Assembly: GCF_018403745.1 (NCBI RefSeq)
Contig: NZ_BOVP01000002.1
Location: 158,784 to 222,783 of the forward strand
From: Lactococcus formosensis
Lineage (GTDB): Bacteria > Bacillota > Bacilli > Lactobacillales > Streptococcaceae
Direction of reading: 5' to 3'
Length of the DNA stretch: 64,000 bases
Below, in pieces: positions 1-8,602 of the stretch. Each line of letters begins with the position of its first letter. Positions within the stretch are counted from its first letter, which is position 1. The position numbers and the translations under genes were made by a program. The notes under the pieces were generated by a model that saw nothing but the letters and a program-made list of their open reading frames with translations, was not told where the DNA came from and searched no databases.

Positions 1-1451
1 TGTTGACCAGCATTCATAATGATCTGTGCTTCACGGAAGTGATTTTTCGCATTCAAAACTTCATGCGGAATTTTAGCTGCGACCAATTTTTTCGAAATAA
101 TCTCAGAAGTTTCAACAGCAACCGTACCAATCAAGATAGGTTGTCCCTCAGCATGACGTTTCTTCACGTCGTCCAAGACAGCATTCAGTTTTGCTTCAAG
201 TGTTGGGTAAAGCAGGTCTGGATGGTCCACACGGCGGATCGGACGGTTCGTTGGTATCGGGATAATTTGAATATTATAGATTTCACGGAACTCTTCTTCT
301 TCCGTTTTCGCTGTACCAGTCATCCCTGACAATTTTTTGTACATACGGAAGTAGTTTTGAATCGTAATTGAAGCCATAGTTTTAGATTCGTCTTGAATCG
401 GCACACCTTCTTTGGCTTCAATCGCTTGGTGTAACCCATCCGAATAGCGACGGCCAGGCATTGTCCGACCTGTAAACTGGTCAATAATCAAGACTTCTTG
501 TTGGTCATCAACCATATAATCAATATCATGAAGCATGATATAGTTGGCACGGAGTGCATTGTCCACAAAGTGAGTCAAGGCAACATTTTCCATGTCATAA
601 AGATTTTCAATATCAAAGAAACGTTCTGCTTTATCTATCCCCTCATCTGTGAGTGAAATAGTTTTAGATTGCAAGTCAATCTTATAATCATCACCTTCTT
701 CGTAATCTTCACGACCAAGCAACGTTTTAGCAAACTGATCTGCGCGGTAATAAAGCGCAGAAGATCCTTCTGCTTGACCTGAAATAATCAATGGTGTACG
801 TGCTTCGTCAATCAAGATCGAGTCAACCTCATCGACAAGCGCGTAGTTAAGCGGACGCTGTACCATATCTTCATAACGGGTAACCATGTTGTCACGCAAG
901 TAATCAAAACCAAGCTCGGCTGATGTTGAATAAGTAATGTCACAGTTATAAGCTTCACGTTTTTCTTCTGGTGATTTAGAGTTAAGGTTAAGTCCAACAG
1001 TCAAACCGAGCCAGTTGTATAATTCACCCATTTCTGTTGCGTCACGTGTTGTCAAATACTCATTGACTGTAACCACGTGTACACCTTTGCCAGAAATCGC
1101 ATTTAAATAAACTGGCATAGTAGCTGTCAGAGTTTTACCTTCACCGGTACGCATCTCCGGAACGTCACCATTGTGGAGAACAATCCCCCCCATAATTTGC
1201 ACGTGGAAAGGAAAAAGACCAAGGACACGTTTTGCTGCTTCACGGCAGACAGCAAAAACTTCATACAACATGTCGTCAAGACTCTCGCCTGCAGCTGCAC
1301 GTTCTCTAAATTCTTCCGTTTTGGCCTGCAGTTGCTCATCTGCTAGAGCAGCCATTTCTTCTTCGTATGCTTCGACTTTTTGAGCCATTTTATCTAATCT
1401 TTTTAGCTCTTTTTTGTCGTTTTCTACTAATTTTTTAATAAAATTTGCCAT
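1..1451 (-). CDS. secA: Preprotein translocase ATPase SecA, N-terminal 483 residues (cut by window edge)
   Basis: SecA is the cytosolic ATPase that drives secretory proteins through the SecYEG channel. The reading frame is open from the ATG at 1449-1451 to the left edge of the window, so the C-terminal part is missing here. Visible features are the N-terminal [15 protein letters not shown] region, the Walker A motif MRTGEGKT at about residues 100-107, the [15 protein letters not shown] block at about 205-220, and the helicase-like motifs around [10 protein letters not shown]. The frame is the same at both ends, so no net frameshift is seen. The start is supported by GGAG six bases upstream and by the usual SecA N-terminus. 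A promoter (TTGGAA, 17-bp spacer, TAAAAT) lies at 1491-1519, and the short leader can form a TTAAGG/CCTTAA hairpin. Confidence 0.97.
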   Translation of the reverse strand, partial: MANFIKKLVENDKKELKRLDKMAQKVEAYEEEMAALADEQLQAKTEEFRERAAAGESLDDMLYEVFAVCREAAKRVLGLFPFHVQIMGGIVLHNGDVPEMRTGEGKTLTATMPVYLNAISGKGVHVVTVNEYLTTRDATEMGELYNWLGLTVGLNLNSKSPEEKREAYNCDITYSTSAELGFDYLRDNMVTRYEDMVQRPLNYALVDEVDSILIDEARTPLIISGQAEGSSALYYRADQFAKTLLGREDYEEGDDYKIDLQSKTISLTDEGIDKAERFFDIENLYDMENVALTHFVDNALRANYIMLHDIDYMVDDQQEVLIIDQFTGRTMPGRRYSDGLHQAIEAKEGVPIQDESKTMASITIQNYFRMYKKLSGMTGTAKTEEEEFREIYNIQIIPIPTNRPIRRVDHPDLLYPTLEAKLNAVLDDVKKRHAEGQPILIGTVAVETSEIISKKLVAAKIPHEVLNAKNHFREAQIIMNAGQ

Positions 1452-1490
1452 GTATTCTCCGTTTATCATCCATTAAGGGATATTACCTTA

Positions 1491-1519
1491 ATTTTAGCAT
1501 TTTTAAAGGTTTTTTCCAA
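1491..1519 (-). promoter_or_regulatory. secA promoter
   Basis: On the minus strand, -35 TTGGAA (1514-1519) and -10 TAAAAT (1491-1496) are separated by 17 bp and lie about 40 bp upstream of the secA start. The leader between them contains the small inverted repeat TTAAGG/CCTTAA. Confidence 0.6.
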
Positions 1520-1550
1520 TAGTTACCCCAGAAATATAAATATAACTGTA

Positions 1551-2171
1551 TTATTTAGCAACATATTTGTAATTAGGATCAATTTCCTTATCAAGTTGAG
1601 TAAATGCGGCCTCCAAACGACGATTTACTTCTTCAATACCCTCAGCATTTGCTTTTTTAATATCTGAGATATCAATAGGCTCTCCAAAATTCAATTGTAC
1701 TTTTTCACGCTTAAAAATACCTTTCATAGATAAAGGCCCTTGATAAACAGCAGGAACAATCCGAACCTTAGCCATTTTAGCGATAATCGTAACACCACCT
1801 TTGAGCTCGTTGGAGTGACGTGATCCTGTTGGAAACATGATGAGAGATTTATCTGATTTTTTTAACATCTTCACTGGATACTGAATGACTTCACGTCCAG
1901 GATTTTCACGATCGACTGGGAAAGCTCCACATTTTTTAATCCACCAAGCAAAAAAAGGGTTTTTGAAGAGTTCTTTCTTGGCCATAAAGATGAACTGTTT
2001 TGGACGAGTCGCAAAAGCCATATAAACAGGATCAAGAATCATACGATGTGGCGCTACTAAGATATAGTTCTCTGACTTATCTGGAAGTCGTTCCGTATGG
2101 TGGTATGTAGCCTTACCATTAAATATGAAAAGTAAAAAGCGAACTAAACCGCGTAAAAATATATAAAACAT
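1551..2171 (-). CDS. plsC: 1-acyl-sn-glycerol-3-phosphate acyltransferase
   Basis: This 206-residue protein belongs to the PlsC/LPLAT family, which acylates lysophosphatidic acid at position 2 to make phosphatidic acid at the membrane. The HX4D catalytic motif is seen as HRMILD near residue 43. The second block, usually FPEGTRS, reads FPTGSRHS; the third is VRIVPAVYQGP. The N-terminus is hydrophobic and suits peripheral membrane attachment. Shine-Dalgarno AGGAG is 13 nt from the ATG, a long spacing. It lies between a HAD phosphatase and secA. plsX, which acts in the same phospholipid pathway, is also in this window at 23.7 kb. The family call is secure; the exact acyl acceptor is inferred. 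Confidence 0.88.
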   Translation of the reverse strand: MFYIFLRGLVRFLLFIFNGKATYHHTERLPDKSENYILVAPHRMILDPVYMAFATRPKQFIFMAKKELFKNPFFAWWIKKCGAFPVDRENPGREVIQYPVKMLKKSDKSLIMFPTGSRHSNELKGGVTIIAKMAKVRIVPAVYQGPLSMKGIFKREKVQLNFGEPIDISDIKKANAEGIEEVNRRLEAAFTQLDKEIDPNYKYVAK

Positions 2172-2249
2172 AACTGATAGAATACTCCTAAAAATATTTA
2201 GCTTTATAAATTTTATACTATTTAGTTCGATTTGGCTAGTCAGAAAAAC

Positions 2250-2274
2250 AAAAAAAAACTCCCTTTGGAGTTTT
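2250..2274 (-). terminator. Rho-independent terminator after the HAD phosphatase gene
   Basis: The stem AAAACTCC/GGAGTTTT with a 4-nt loop is followed on the minus strand by a long T run, just after the stop codon at 2287. Confidence 0.8.
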
Positions 2275-2286
2275 ATTTTGAAGTTA

Positions 2287-2895
2287 TTAAATTTCTAACT
2301 CAAGAAGAGTCTGAGGTTTTTGAAGGTGGATTGTTTGGAGCCCAGCCTTGTGTGCACCAGCTATATTGGCTGCATTATCATCTATAAACAAAGTTTCCAC
2401 TGCCTGTAAACCAGAACGGCCCAAAACCTCAGCAAAAGCTTCTTCATCAGGTTTCCTAAGGTGTAAATCATGGGAATAAAATACCTGGTCAAAGTAAGAG
2501 TCTAAAGTTCTTCCTGTTTGTTCTAAGCATCTTTTTTCAAAACATTTTGCATGGATACTGTTGGTGTTTGAAAAGAGAAAAATATTATATTTTTCAGAAA
2601 TTCTTTCCAGATAATTCATTCGCTCTGAACTGAAATCTTTCAAAATAAGATTCCAAGCTTCTTCTATCGCCTCATTCTCTACATCAACTTTTGCTTCTTT
2701 ACGAAGACGGTCACAAAATTCTTCTGGTGTAATGAGTCCCAACTCCAAAGCTTCGAAAAAATCCGCTTGTTTTTTCAAGGTGAAATAATCTTCAAACTCT
2801 GAAATACCCAGTTTGTGGAATTGATGCGTCATCCTTTCAAAATCCAGATCAAGAATCACACCACCGAGATCGAAAATGATGTTTTTTACTGTCAT
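2287..2895 (-). CDS. HAD-superfamily hydrolase (YihX-like phosphatase)
   Basis: The 202-residue protein starts with the HAD motif I FDLGGVILDLD (nucleophile Asp9, acid/base Asp in the DxxxxD/DLGGV variant). It also has the motif II Ser/Thr region SNTN near residue 108, a conserved Lys in LRKPDEEAF, and motif IV FIDDNAANI. This architecture matches YihX-type sugar-phosphate phosphatases with a helical cap between motifs I and II. The substrate cannot be told from sequence. The start has a clear ribosome site (AGAGGAAGGG) six bases upstream. It follows dtd with an 18-bp gap and is probably co-transcribed with it. It is a soluble cytosolic enzyme. Confidence 0.85.
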   Translation of the reverse strand: MTVKNIIFDLGGVILDLDFERMTHQFHKLGISEFEDYFTLKKQADFFEALELGLITPEEFCDRLRKEAKVDVENEAIEEAWNLILKDFSSERMNYLERISEKYNIFLFSNTNSIHAKCFEKRCLEQTGRTLDSYFDQVFYSHDLHLRKPDEEAFAEVLGRSGLQAVETLFIDDNAANIAGAHKAGLQTIHLQKPQTLLELEI

Positions 2896-2912
2896 TGCCC
2901 TTCCTCTGCTTC

Positions 2913-3362
2913 CTACTTTCGTGCATTTTTTGTATCTACAATTATTGTTACCGGTCCATCATTAATTAAACTGATTTCCATATCAGCACCAAATTCCCCT
3001 GCTTTAGTCGGGACAATCTCGTTAAGTTTTTCATTAAATTTAAGATACATCGCTTCTGCATAAGCAGGATTTCCTGCTTGCGAAAAGCTTGGTCGCGTTC
3101 CTTTGCGAATATCCGCATAGAGTGTAAACTGTGAAATAGAAAGTACTTCGCCAGAGATATCTTGTACAGATAAGTTCATCTTGCCATTTTCATCGGAAAA
3201 AATACGCATTTTACTGATCTTGCGCACGGCATAATCTAAGTCAAAATCTGTATCTGCATCTTCTACTGCAACGAGAAGTAATAGACCAGATGTGATTTGA
3301 TTTCTGATTTTATTTTCAATTTTTACTGAAGCTTCTTTAACTCTTTGGATTACTATTTTCAT
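2913..3362 (-). CDS. dtd: D-aminoacyl-tRNA deacylase
   Basis: Dtd hydrolyses D-amino acids from mischarged tRNAs, and glycine from tRNA-Ala. The 149-residue length and the two signature motifs, SQFTLYAD (about residues 76-83) and the NDGPVT loop (about 133-138), are typical. It follows rel, as is common in Firmicutes, but here a rho-independent terminator lies between them. The start ATG has no Shine-Dalgarno. Instead an extended -10 (TG, one base, TAAAAT) ends six bases before the ATG, which suggests a leaderless or nearly leaderless transcript. The start is fixed by homology: [13 protein letters not shown] is the usual Dtd N-terminus. Confidence 0.95.
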   Translation of the reverse strand: MKIVIQRVKEASVKIENKIRNQITSGLLLLVAVEDADTDFDLDYAVRKISKMRIFSDENGKMNLSVQDISGEVLSISQFTLYADIRKGTRPSFSQAGNPAYAEAMYLKFNEKLNEIVPTKAGEFGADMEISLINDGPVTIIVDTKNARK

Positions 3363-3368
3363 AATTTA

Positions 3369-3377
3369 ATTTTAACA
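3369..3377 (-). promoter_or_regulatory. Extended -10 promoter directly before dtd (leaderless candidate)
   Basis: On the minus strand the sequence reads TG-T-TAAAAT followed by six bases and the dtd ATG. No GGAGG-like site lies between. The -35 region is poor, as often seen with extended -10 promoters. Confidence 0.5.
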
Positions 3378-3405
3378 AAAAAACTATCCAAAAGGACAGT
3401 TTTTT
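3378..3405 (-). terminator. Terminator between rel and dtd
   Basis: The stem AAAAACT-TCC / GGA-AGTTTTT (one mismatch, AAAA loop) with a T run lies just after the rel stop codon and ends directly at the dtd promoter. Confidence 0.75.
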
Positions 3406-3416
3406 GCTGTTTTATA

Positions 3417-5642
3417 TTAACCATTGGTCCGTTTAACACTATAGACATCTGGTGTCATCTTAATCTTATCAACAATCAAAGTCAAATCAGATAGATTTTT
3501 TATTCCAATCGAAAGATGGATATTGGCCATTTTTTTATCCTTTGTTGGATGAGCATTGATTGAAATCAAACTTTTTGTTGTATTAGACAACACCTGAACA
3601 ATATCATTAAGCAGATTCGGGCGATTAAACGCATACACATGGATATTGGCCACGTACTCTTTAGTAAGGTGTTGTGAATCATCCCATTCTACATCAATCA
3701 GACGTTTTTCATAATCTTCTTGACTGCGAACATTTTTGCAGTCTGCCCTGTGGATGGAAACCCCTCGACCTTTAGTGATATAGCCGACAATCTTATCCCC
3801 TGGCACAGGGTTACAACATTTACTGATATGCACCAACATGCTATCAACGCCAGAAACACTCACACCACCATCATGGCGAATTTTCATGACATTTTTATTT
3901 TTATTCTCGCGTTTGACTTCGCCCTTCATCAGTTGTTCAGATTCAGCTTTCAGCTTTTCTTTCTCAACTTTACGACGTTCCGTTTCTGTCAAACGATTGA
4001 ATACAGAAGTTGCTGATATTTCACCAAAACCAACTGCAGCAAACAGGGCTTCACTGTCACGATAACTTAATTTTTCAAGCACTTCGTCCAGATGTTTTTT
4101 ATCCAAATATTGGTTCGGTGTGAAACCATTCTCTGCAAGTTCCGTTTGCAGCATTTCACGTCCTTTATGGATAGAGAGTTCCTTATCTTGACTCTTGAAA
4201 AATTGTTTAATCTTGTTGCGAGCTTTATTGGTCTTAACGAGCTTAATCCAATCACGACTTGGTCCAAATGAAGTTTTGGAAGTAATGATTTCTACTTTAT
4301 CACCTGTTTTCAGAACATAATTCAGCGGTTGCATCCGCTCGTTAATTTTCGCACCTGTCGCATGATCCCCGACCTGCGTATGGATGGCATATGCAAAGTC
4401 AATAGGGCCAGAGCCAGCTGGCAATTCTTGAACTGCTCCTGTTGGTGTAAACACATAAATTTTGTCGCCAAGAATATCTTCCTGAACAGCTTTTACAAAT
4501 TCTTCTGCGGAGTCACCTGATTGCTCTTGAAGTTCCACCAATTCGTTAATCCAGTTTAGTGTTTCCGAAATCTCATGAACGTCAACTTTAGCTTTACGCC
4601 CTTGCTTGTAAGCCCAATGTGCTGCGACCCCGTACTCCGCGATCTGATGCATTTCATGGGTTCTGATTTGGAATTCCATCGGCCCCTTAGGACCGTAAAC
4701 TGTGGTGTGAACCGACTGGTAACCATTTGCTTTAGGATTAGCAATATAGTCCTTGAAACGCCCAGGCATCGGCTTCCATAAATCATGGATGTAGCCTAGT
4801 GTCGTGTAAACGTCGCTTGTCGAGTTTGTCAAACAACGAATGGCGATAAGGTCATAAATTTCATCAAAGCGCTTTTTCTTATCGTGCATTTTACGATAAA
4901 TAGAATAGATATGTTTTGGTCGCCCATAGATTTCAGCGTCAACTTGTGCATCTTTCATACGCTCATTTAGCTTCTCAATCACTTCTTCAACTAAATTTTC
5001 ACGCGCTGCGCGTTTTTCGTTCATTAAGCCGCGGATACGATAGAACTCTGTTTCATTAAGATAACGGAAAGAGAGATCTTCAAGTTCCCATTTAATGCTT
5101 CCAATACCCAAACGATGTGCAAGTGGCGCATAAATCGCCATAGTCTCACTTGAAATACGTTTTTGTTTGTCTGGTCGGAGGTTTTTGAGGGTGCGCATAT
5201 TATGAAGACGGTCGGCAAGTTTGACCAAGATAACTCGAATATCCTTGCTCATAGCCATCAACATCTTACGGTGATTTTCCGCAAGTTGCTCTTCATGCGA
5301 TTTGTATTCTACCTTACCAAGCTTCGTTACTCCGTCTACAATATTCGCAATCTCTTCACCAAAAAGCTCCACCAAGTCTGACTGTATAAAGTTAGTGTCT
5401 TCCACAACATCATGCAAAAAACCTGCTGATACAGTTGCTGCATCAAGCTGTAATTTCGCTAAAATCCCTGCCACTTGGATGGGATGGATAATGTAAGGTT
5501 CTCCACTTGCACGATATTGCTCAGCATGAGCTATTGATGCACACTGTAAAGCTTTACGCACTAGCAAGATATCTTTTTCATTCATGTATGCGGAGGCAAG
5601 TTTAACCACTTGATCTCCGGTAAGATTTGGTTCTGAGGGCAT
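3417..5642 (-). CDS. rel: Bifunctional (p)ppGpp synthetase/hydrolase Rel
   Basis: Rel makes and degrades the stringent-response alarmone (p)ppGpp at the ribosome. The 741-residue protein has the full long-RSH layout: an N-terminal HD hydrolase domain with the HDVVEDT motif near residue 77, a synthetase domain (about 190-340, with YQSVHTTVYGP), a TGS domain (VFTPTGAVQELPAGSGPIDF, about 395-455), a Cys/His-containing linker (HISKCCNPVPGD) and a C-terminal ACT domain. Both catalytic domains look intact, so it should be bifunctional. An extended -10 (TGTTAGAAT, about 5694-5702) lies upstream. A 7-codon GTG-initiated reading frame behind a strong Shine-Dalgarno precedes the ATG in the same frame and may modulate translation. 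Confidence 0.96.
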   Translation of the reverse strand: MPSEPNLTGDQVVKLASAYMNEKDILLVRKALQCASIAHAEQYRASGEPYIIHPIQVAGILAKLQLDAATVSAGFLHDVVEDTNFIQSDLVELFGEEIANIVDGVTKLGKVEYKSHEEQLAENHRKMLMAMSKDIRVILVKLADRLHNMRTLKNLRPDKQKRISSETMAIYAPLAHRLGIGSIKWELEDLSFRYLNETEFYRIRGLMNEKRAARENLVEEVIEKLNERMKDAQVDAEIYGRPKHIYSIYRKMHDKKKRFDEIYDLIAIRCLTNSTSDVYTTLGYIHDLWKPMPGRFKDYIANPKANGYQSVHTTVYGPKGPMEFQIRTHEMHQIAEYGVAAHWAYKQGRKAKVDVHEISETLNWINELVELQEQSGDSAEEFVKAVQEDILGDKIYVFTPTGAVQELPAGSGPIDFAYAIHTQVGDHATGAKINERMQPLNYVLKTGDKVEIITSKTSFGPSRDWIKLVKTNKARNKIKQFFKSQDKELSIHKGREMLQTELAENGFTPNQYLDKKHLDEVLEKLSYRDSEALFAAVGFGEISATSVFNRLTETERRKVEKEKLKAESEQLMKGEVKRENKNKNVMKIRHDGGVSVSGVDSMLVHISKCCNPVPGDKIVGYITKGRGVSIHRADCKNVRSQEDYEKRLIDVEWDDSQHLTKEYVANIHVYAFNRPNLLNDIVQVLSNTTKSLISINAHPTKDKKMANIHLSIGIKNLSDLTLIVDKIKMTPDVYSVKRTNG

Positions 5643-5645
5643 GTT

Positions 5646-5669
5646 TTATTTCCTGTGAAGTAGCTCCAC
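5646..5669 (-). other. Possible 7-codon leader peptide upstream of rel
   Basis: The sequence AAGGAGG-AAA-GTG starts a frame encoding M-E-L-L-H-R-K and ends in TAA three bases before the rel ATG, in the same frame. The spacing from GGAGG to GTG is short (3 nt), so translation is uncertain. The rel ATG also has its own weaker site (AGGAA). Confidence 0.35.
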
Positions 5670-5766
5670 TTTCCTCCTTGATATATTTTTACTATTCTAA
5701 CACATTTCTGCCTATAAATTTACGCTTTTAGTCCTTAAAGCACGAGTTTTTGTCTCTTTGTTCGGT

Positions 5767-6522
5767 TTATTTCAACAAATCAAAGTAAGTTGAAAAGGCC
5801 GACAAGGCGTAGAGCGGTGCTGTCTCAGCACGCATAATACGTGGTCCGAGCCCGACACTCTCTGCACCTGCTTGTTCAAATAGCGCAATCTCTTCCGGTG
5901 CAATACCACCTTCTGGTCCAAAAAGCAGCAGAACTTTTTGGCCTGGTTTTAAACTCGCCATACTTTGAGCCAACCTCGCTTGCTCCCCTGCTTTAGCAGA
6001 TTCTTCATAAGCAATTAAAACTTGGTCAAATTGAGAAAATGTAGCAAGCAGTTCAGACAGCTTTTCAAAAAAACAGATTTCTGGCAATATTTGACGGCGA
6101 GATTGTTCTGCAGCACCCAATACAATTTTATTTAATTTTTCCTTCTTTTTAGCAAGCTTTTTACTGTCCCATTTGGCCACAGACCATTTGAAGGGCGCAG
6201 CCCAGATTGCACTTGCCCCAAGTTCCGTTGCCTTCTCACTGATAAATTCTAATTTATCGCCTTTAGGGAAACCAAGTGCTACAGTAATGTAAACTGGAAG
6301 TTCCGTTTGCACATCCAGTACCTCTAATAAACGTACCGTACATAGCTCGCTAGAAACAACTTCGGCAAGGCCCACTTTCCCCTCTTCAAAAACCAGCTGT
6401 AGCTTCTGTCCCGCATTCATCCGCATTACTGTAAAAATGTGATGAGCAGCTGCCTTATCGTCAATGGTAAAAACATCACCAACTTCAGGTTGCTTTTTGA
6501 ACACAAAATATTGATTCGCCAT
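5767..6522 (-). CDS. rsmE: 16S rRNA (uracil(1498)-N3)-methyltransferase RsmE
   Basis: RsmE is a SPOUT-class enzyme that methylates U1498 of 16S rRNA in the small subunit. The 251-residue protein has an N-terminal PUA-like domain (YFVFKKQPEVGDVFTIDDKAAAHH) and a C-terminal trefoil knot with the SAM-binding loops LLLFGPEGGIAPEEI (about 195-210) and LGPRIMRAETA (about 222-235). It starts three bases after the prmA stop codon with only a weak GGCGG site, so translation is probably coupled to prmA. The prmA-rsmE pair is a conserved Firmicute arrangement. Confidence 0.95.
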   Translation of the reverse strand: MANQYFVFKKQPEVGDVFTIDDKAAAHHIFTVMRMNAGQKLQLVFEEGKVGLAEVVSSELCTVRLLEVLDVQTELPVYITVALGFPKGDKLEFISEKATELGASAIWAAPFKWSVAKWDSKKLAKKKEKLNKIVLGAAEQSRRQILPEICFFEKLSELLATFSQFDQVLIAYEESAKAGEQARLAQSMASLKPGQKVLLLFGPEGGIAPEEIALFEQAGAESVGLGPRIMRAETAPLYALSAFSTYFDLLK

Positions 6523-6525
6523 AAC

Positions 6526-7479
6526 TTAACCGCCAATTACCCCTTCACGGTTCTCTGTCTTTTTGAAAATCACACAGTTCCATTCACCTTGAGTCATACG
6601 TGTTTCGAGGAAGAAACCAGCATTTTCTGCGGATGCAATAACTTTATCTGCCTTATCAGCGATGATACCACTCATAATCAAATAACCTTCATCTTTGACG
6701 AGACGGAAAGCGTCGTCAGTCATAAGTACAAGAATATCAGCCAAGATATTTGCTACGATAACTTCTGCTTGTTGCTCGATACCCTCCAATAAATTATTGG
6801 CTGAGATTGAAATTTTATCCGTATTTGGATTAAGCTCGATGTTTTCACGTGCTACACGCACAGCAACTTCATCAATATCATATGCATGAATTTCACTTGC
6901 GCCAAGATAAGCGCTAGCTACAGAGAGAACACCAGAACCTGTACCTACATCCAAGACCGTTTCGCCACCGCGAATGATTTGTTCTAGAGCATAAAGACTC
7001 ATTTTTGTTGTTGGGTGCGTTCCTGTACCAAAAGCCATCCCTGGATCAAGGCGAATCAGCTTCTCCGCTGAAGATTGTGGCGTATAATCTGTCCAACTTG
7101 GGACAATCGTCAAATCATGAGTAATGCGAGCTGGTTCAAAATACTTTTTCCAAGCATCTGCCCAATCTTGTTCTGCAAGATTATTTGTACGTACTTCAAC
7201 GTTGGTCACGTCAAAGCTTCCTGCTAAAGCATTTATCTTTTGTTCAATATCTGACTTGAGCTCAGTAATTGGCATATTTTCCGGATAATAAGCAGTCACT
7301 TCCACCATTTCTGACTGTTCTACCTGAGGAAGCACTTCTCCGAAAAGGTCCTTGTGATTAAGATAATCTGCACTGTCGTTAATTTCAACCCCTGCTGATC
7401 CTGCTTCAACTAAAATATTACTGATTGCTTCTTCCGCTGCACGAATGATGCGTACGGTGATACTGTTCCAATTATTCAT
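6526..7479 (-). CDS. prmA: Ribosomal protein L11 methyltransferase PrmA
   Basis: PrmA trimethylates lysines and the N-terminus of ribosomal protein L11. The 317-residue protein has the small N-terminal substrate-recognition domain, the characteristic [14 protein letters not shown] block (about 145-160), and a class I SAM-binding motif [14 protein letters not shown] (about 177-190), followed by NILADIL, the NxxA/L catalytic-pocket motif. The AAGGAAGAG ribosome site is rather far from the ATG. It lies 24 bp after the DUF3013 gene and directly before rsmE, so the three genes probably form one operon. Confidence 0.95.
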   Translation of the reverse strand: MNNWNSITVRIIRAAEEAISNILVEAGSAGVEINDSADYLNHKDLFGEVLPQVEQSEMVEVTAYYPENMPITELKSDIEQKINALAGSFDVTNVEVRTNNLAEQDWADAWKKYFEPARITHDLTIVPSWTDYTPQSSAEKLIRLDPGMAFGTGTHPTTKMSLYALEQIIRGGETVLDVGTGSGVLSVASAYLGASEIHAYDIDEVAVRVARENIELNPNTDKISISANNLLEGIEQQAEVIVANILADILVLMTDDAFRLVKDEGYLIMSGIIADKADKVIASAENAGFFLETRMTQGEWNCVIFKKTENREGVIGG

Positions 7480-7503
7480 ATTATTGCTATTCTCTTCCTT
7501 ATA

Positions 7504-7968
7504 TTAATAACGAGGATACTTGAAAAAAGTTGTCTTCTCAAGATTTTCCAAACCTTTTTCAAATTTTTCTTGATCAAATTCAAGCATAAATTCTTCTTCA
7601 TCAGAATTTAAGAAATCTATCAAAGCATCTAAACCTTCATCCGCTGTTTCTTGTAAGAACTCAACAAAGTAAGCAATATATTCACGAGATAATCCCTTAT
7701 CTGAATACGCCACACCTGCTAAATAGTCTTCTTCTGAAAACTTCGACTTGTTCGGATTATAAAAAATCACAGCATCTTCATAAAGTACATTTTCTTCTGA
7801 CTCGACACCATCTGCATCCGAAAGAACAACGCCTTCTGGATTTGCAGCTTCCAAAAGGAAACTAACTTCGACAGCGAAATTTCTTTTATCCCAATTTATC
7901 TCAAAATCATAACTGAAATTCTTGCTCAATTCTTCATCTAAAATATCTAAAAAACCGTACTTTGCCAT
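7504..7968 (-). CDS. DUF3013 family protein
   Basis: A 154-residue acidic protein of the DUF3013 family, found upstream of prmA in streptococci and lactococci. Recognisable family blocks are MAKYGFLDILDEEL, NYDFEINWDKRN-like, FYNPNKSKFSEEDYLAGV and KGLSREYIAYFVEFL. It has no signal peptide or membrane segment and is probably cytosolic. Its function is unknown; the persistent link with prmA-rsmE suggests a translation-related role, which is only guilt by association. The start is supported by AGAGGT six bases upstream. Confidence 0.85.
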   Translation of the reverse strand: MAKYGFLDILDEELSKNFSYDFEINWDKRNFAVEVSFLLEAANPEGVVLSDADGVESEENVLYEDAVIFYNPNKSKFSEEDYLAGVAYSDKGLSREYIAYFVEFLQETADEGLDALIDFLNSDEEEFMLEFDQEKFEKGLENLEKTTFFKYPRY

Positions 7969-8056
7969 TTTCTACCTCTTTTTTTCTGTTACAAGCAATT
8001 TCCTCTCCAATGCTTCGAATTAAAATAGCAATTGGGAGTTTAAACGTCGTAATACT

Positions 8057-8080
8057 TTTCTGTTATAATTATAACAGAAA
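8057..8080. promoter_or_regulatory. 24-bp perfect palindrome in the divergent DUF3013/GNAT intergenic region
   Basis: The half-site TTTCTGTTATAA is followed immediately by its exact reverse complement. The centre TATAATTATA gives a consensus -10 (TATAAT) on each strand, so both divergent genes could start here and one dimeric protein could block both. -35 elements at the proper spacing are weak on both sides. Confidence 0.6.
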
Positions 8081-8106
8081 TAAAAATTATCTCTAGAGAG
8101 AAATAT

Positions 8107-8580
8107 ATGAAAATCAGACCTATCGAACCCCATGATTTCGCTTATGTGGCTAAAATCGAAAATCAAAACTGGACTTTAAAATCCACACCCTTTGTCATCA
8201 ACAGCTCTGCTGAAAAAATAATGAAAAAAATATTGAAGGGAACACGTTATCTTCTTGCGGAAGAAGAGGGTGTTATTTTGGGTGTTTTAGATTACGGTCC
8301 CCGCAATAAGTCTGAATTTGGTTCACATGTAATTACTTTCGGTGTAATGACTGTAAAAGAAGCAAGAGGAAAAGGTGTTGCAACTCAGCTTATCCAACAT
8401 CTTATCCACGAAGCACGTACCGCAAAATATGAAAAGATTACCATCAATGCAATGTCAAGCAACCCTACAGCAGTAGCTCTCTACGAGCGTCTAGGATTTC
8501 AACTTGAAGGGCGACTTAAAAAAGAGTATTTCATTGATGGTGCCTATGTTGACAGCTTAATTTACGCCTATTATCTCTAG
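8107..8580 (+). CDS. GNAT family N-acetyltransferase
   Basis: A 157-residue single-domain GNAT acetyltransferase, using acetyl-CoA to acylate an amine. The N-terminal MKIRPIEPHDFAYVAKIE, the V-x-x-x-x-RGKGVATQLIQHL acetyl-CoA pyrophosphate loop (about residues 85-100) and the C-terminal NPTAVALYERLGFQLEGRLKKEYFIDGAYVD segment are typical of RimJ/RimL-like and antibiotic-type members. The substrate is unknown. The ribosome site (AGAGAG) is weak. rarA starts 22 bases downstream on the same strand, so the two are probably co-transcribed. Confidence 0.85.
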   Translation: MKIRPIEPHDFAYVAKIENQNWTLKSTPFVINSSAEKIMKKILKGTRYLLAEEEGVILGVLDYGPRNKSEFGSHVITFGVMTVKEARGKGVATQLIQHLIHEARTAKYEKITINAMSSNPTAVALYERLGFQLEGRLKKEYFIDGAYVDSLIYAYYL

Positions 8581-8602
8581 GGAGTAAGGAGAACCGCTTT
8601 AT

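Noticed and set aside
2171..2190. TATTCT seven bases before the plsC ATG, resembling the leaderless class
   Set aside because: An AGGAG site is present upstream, the -10 match is weak and no -35 is visible, so it was not counted.
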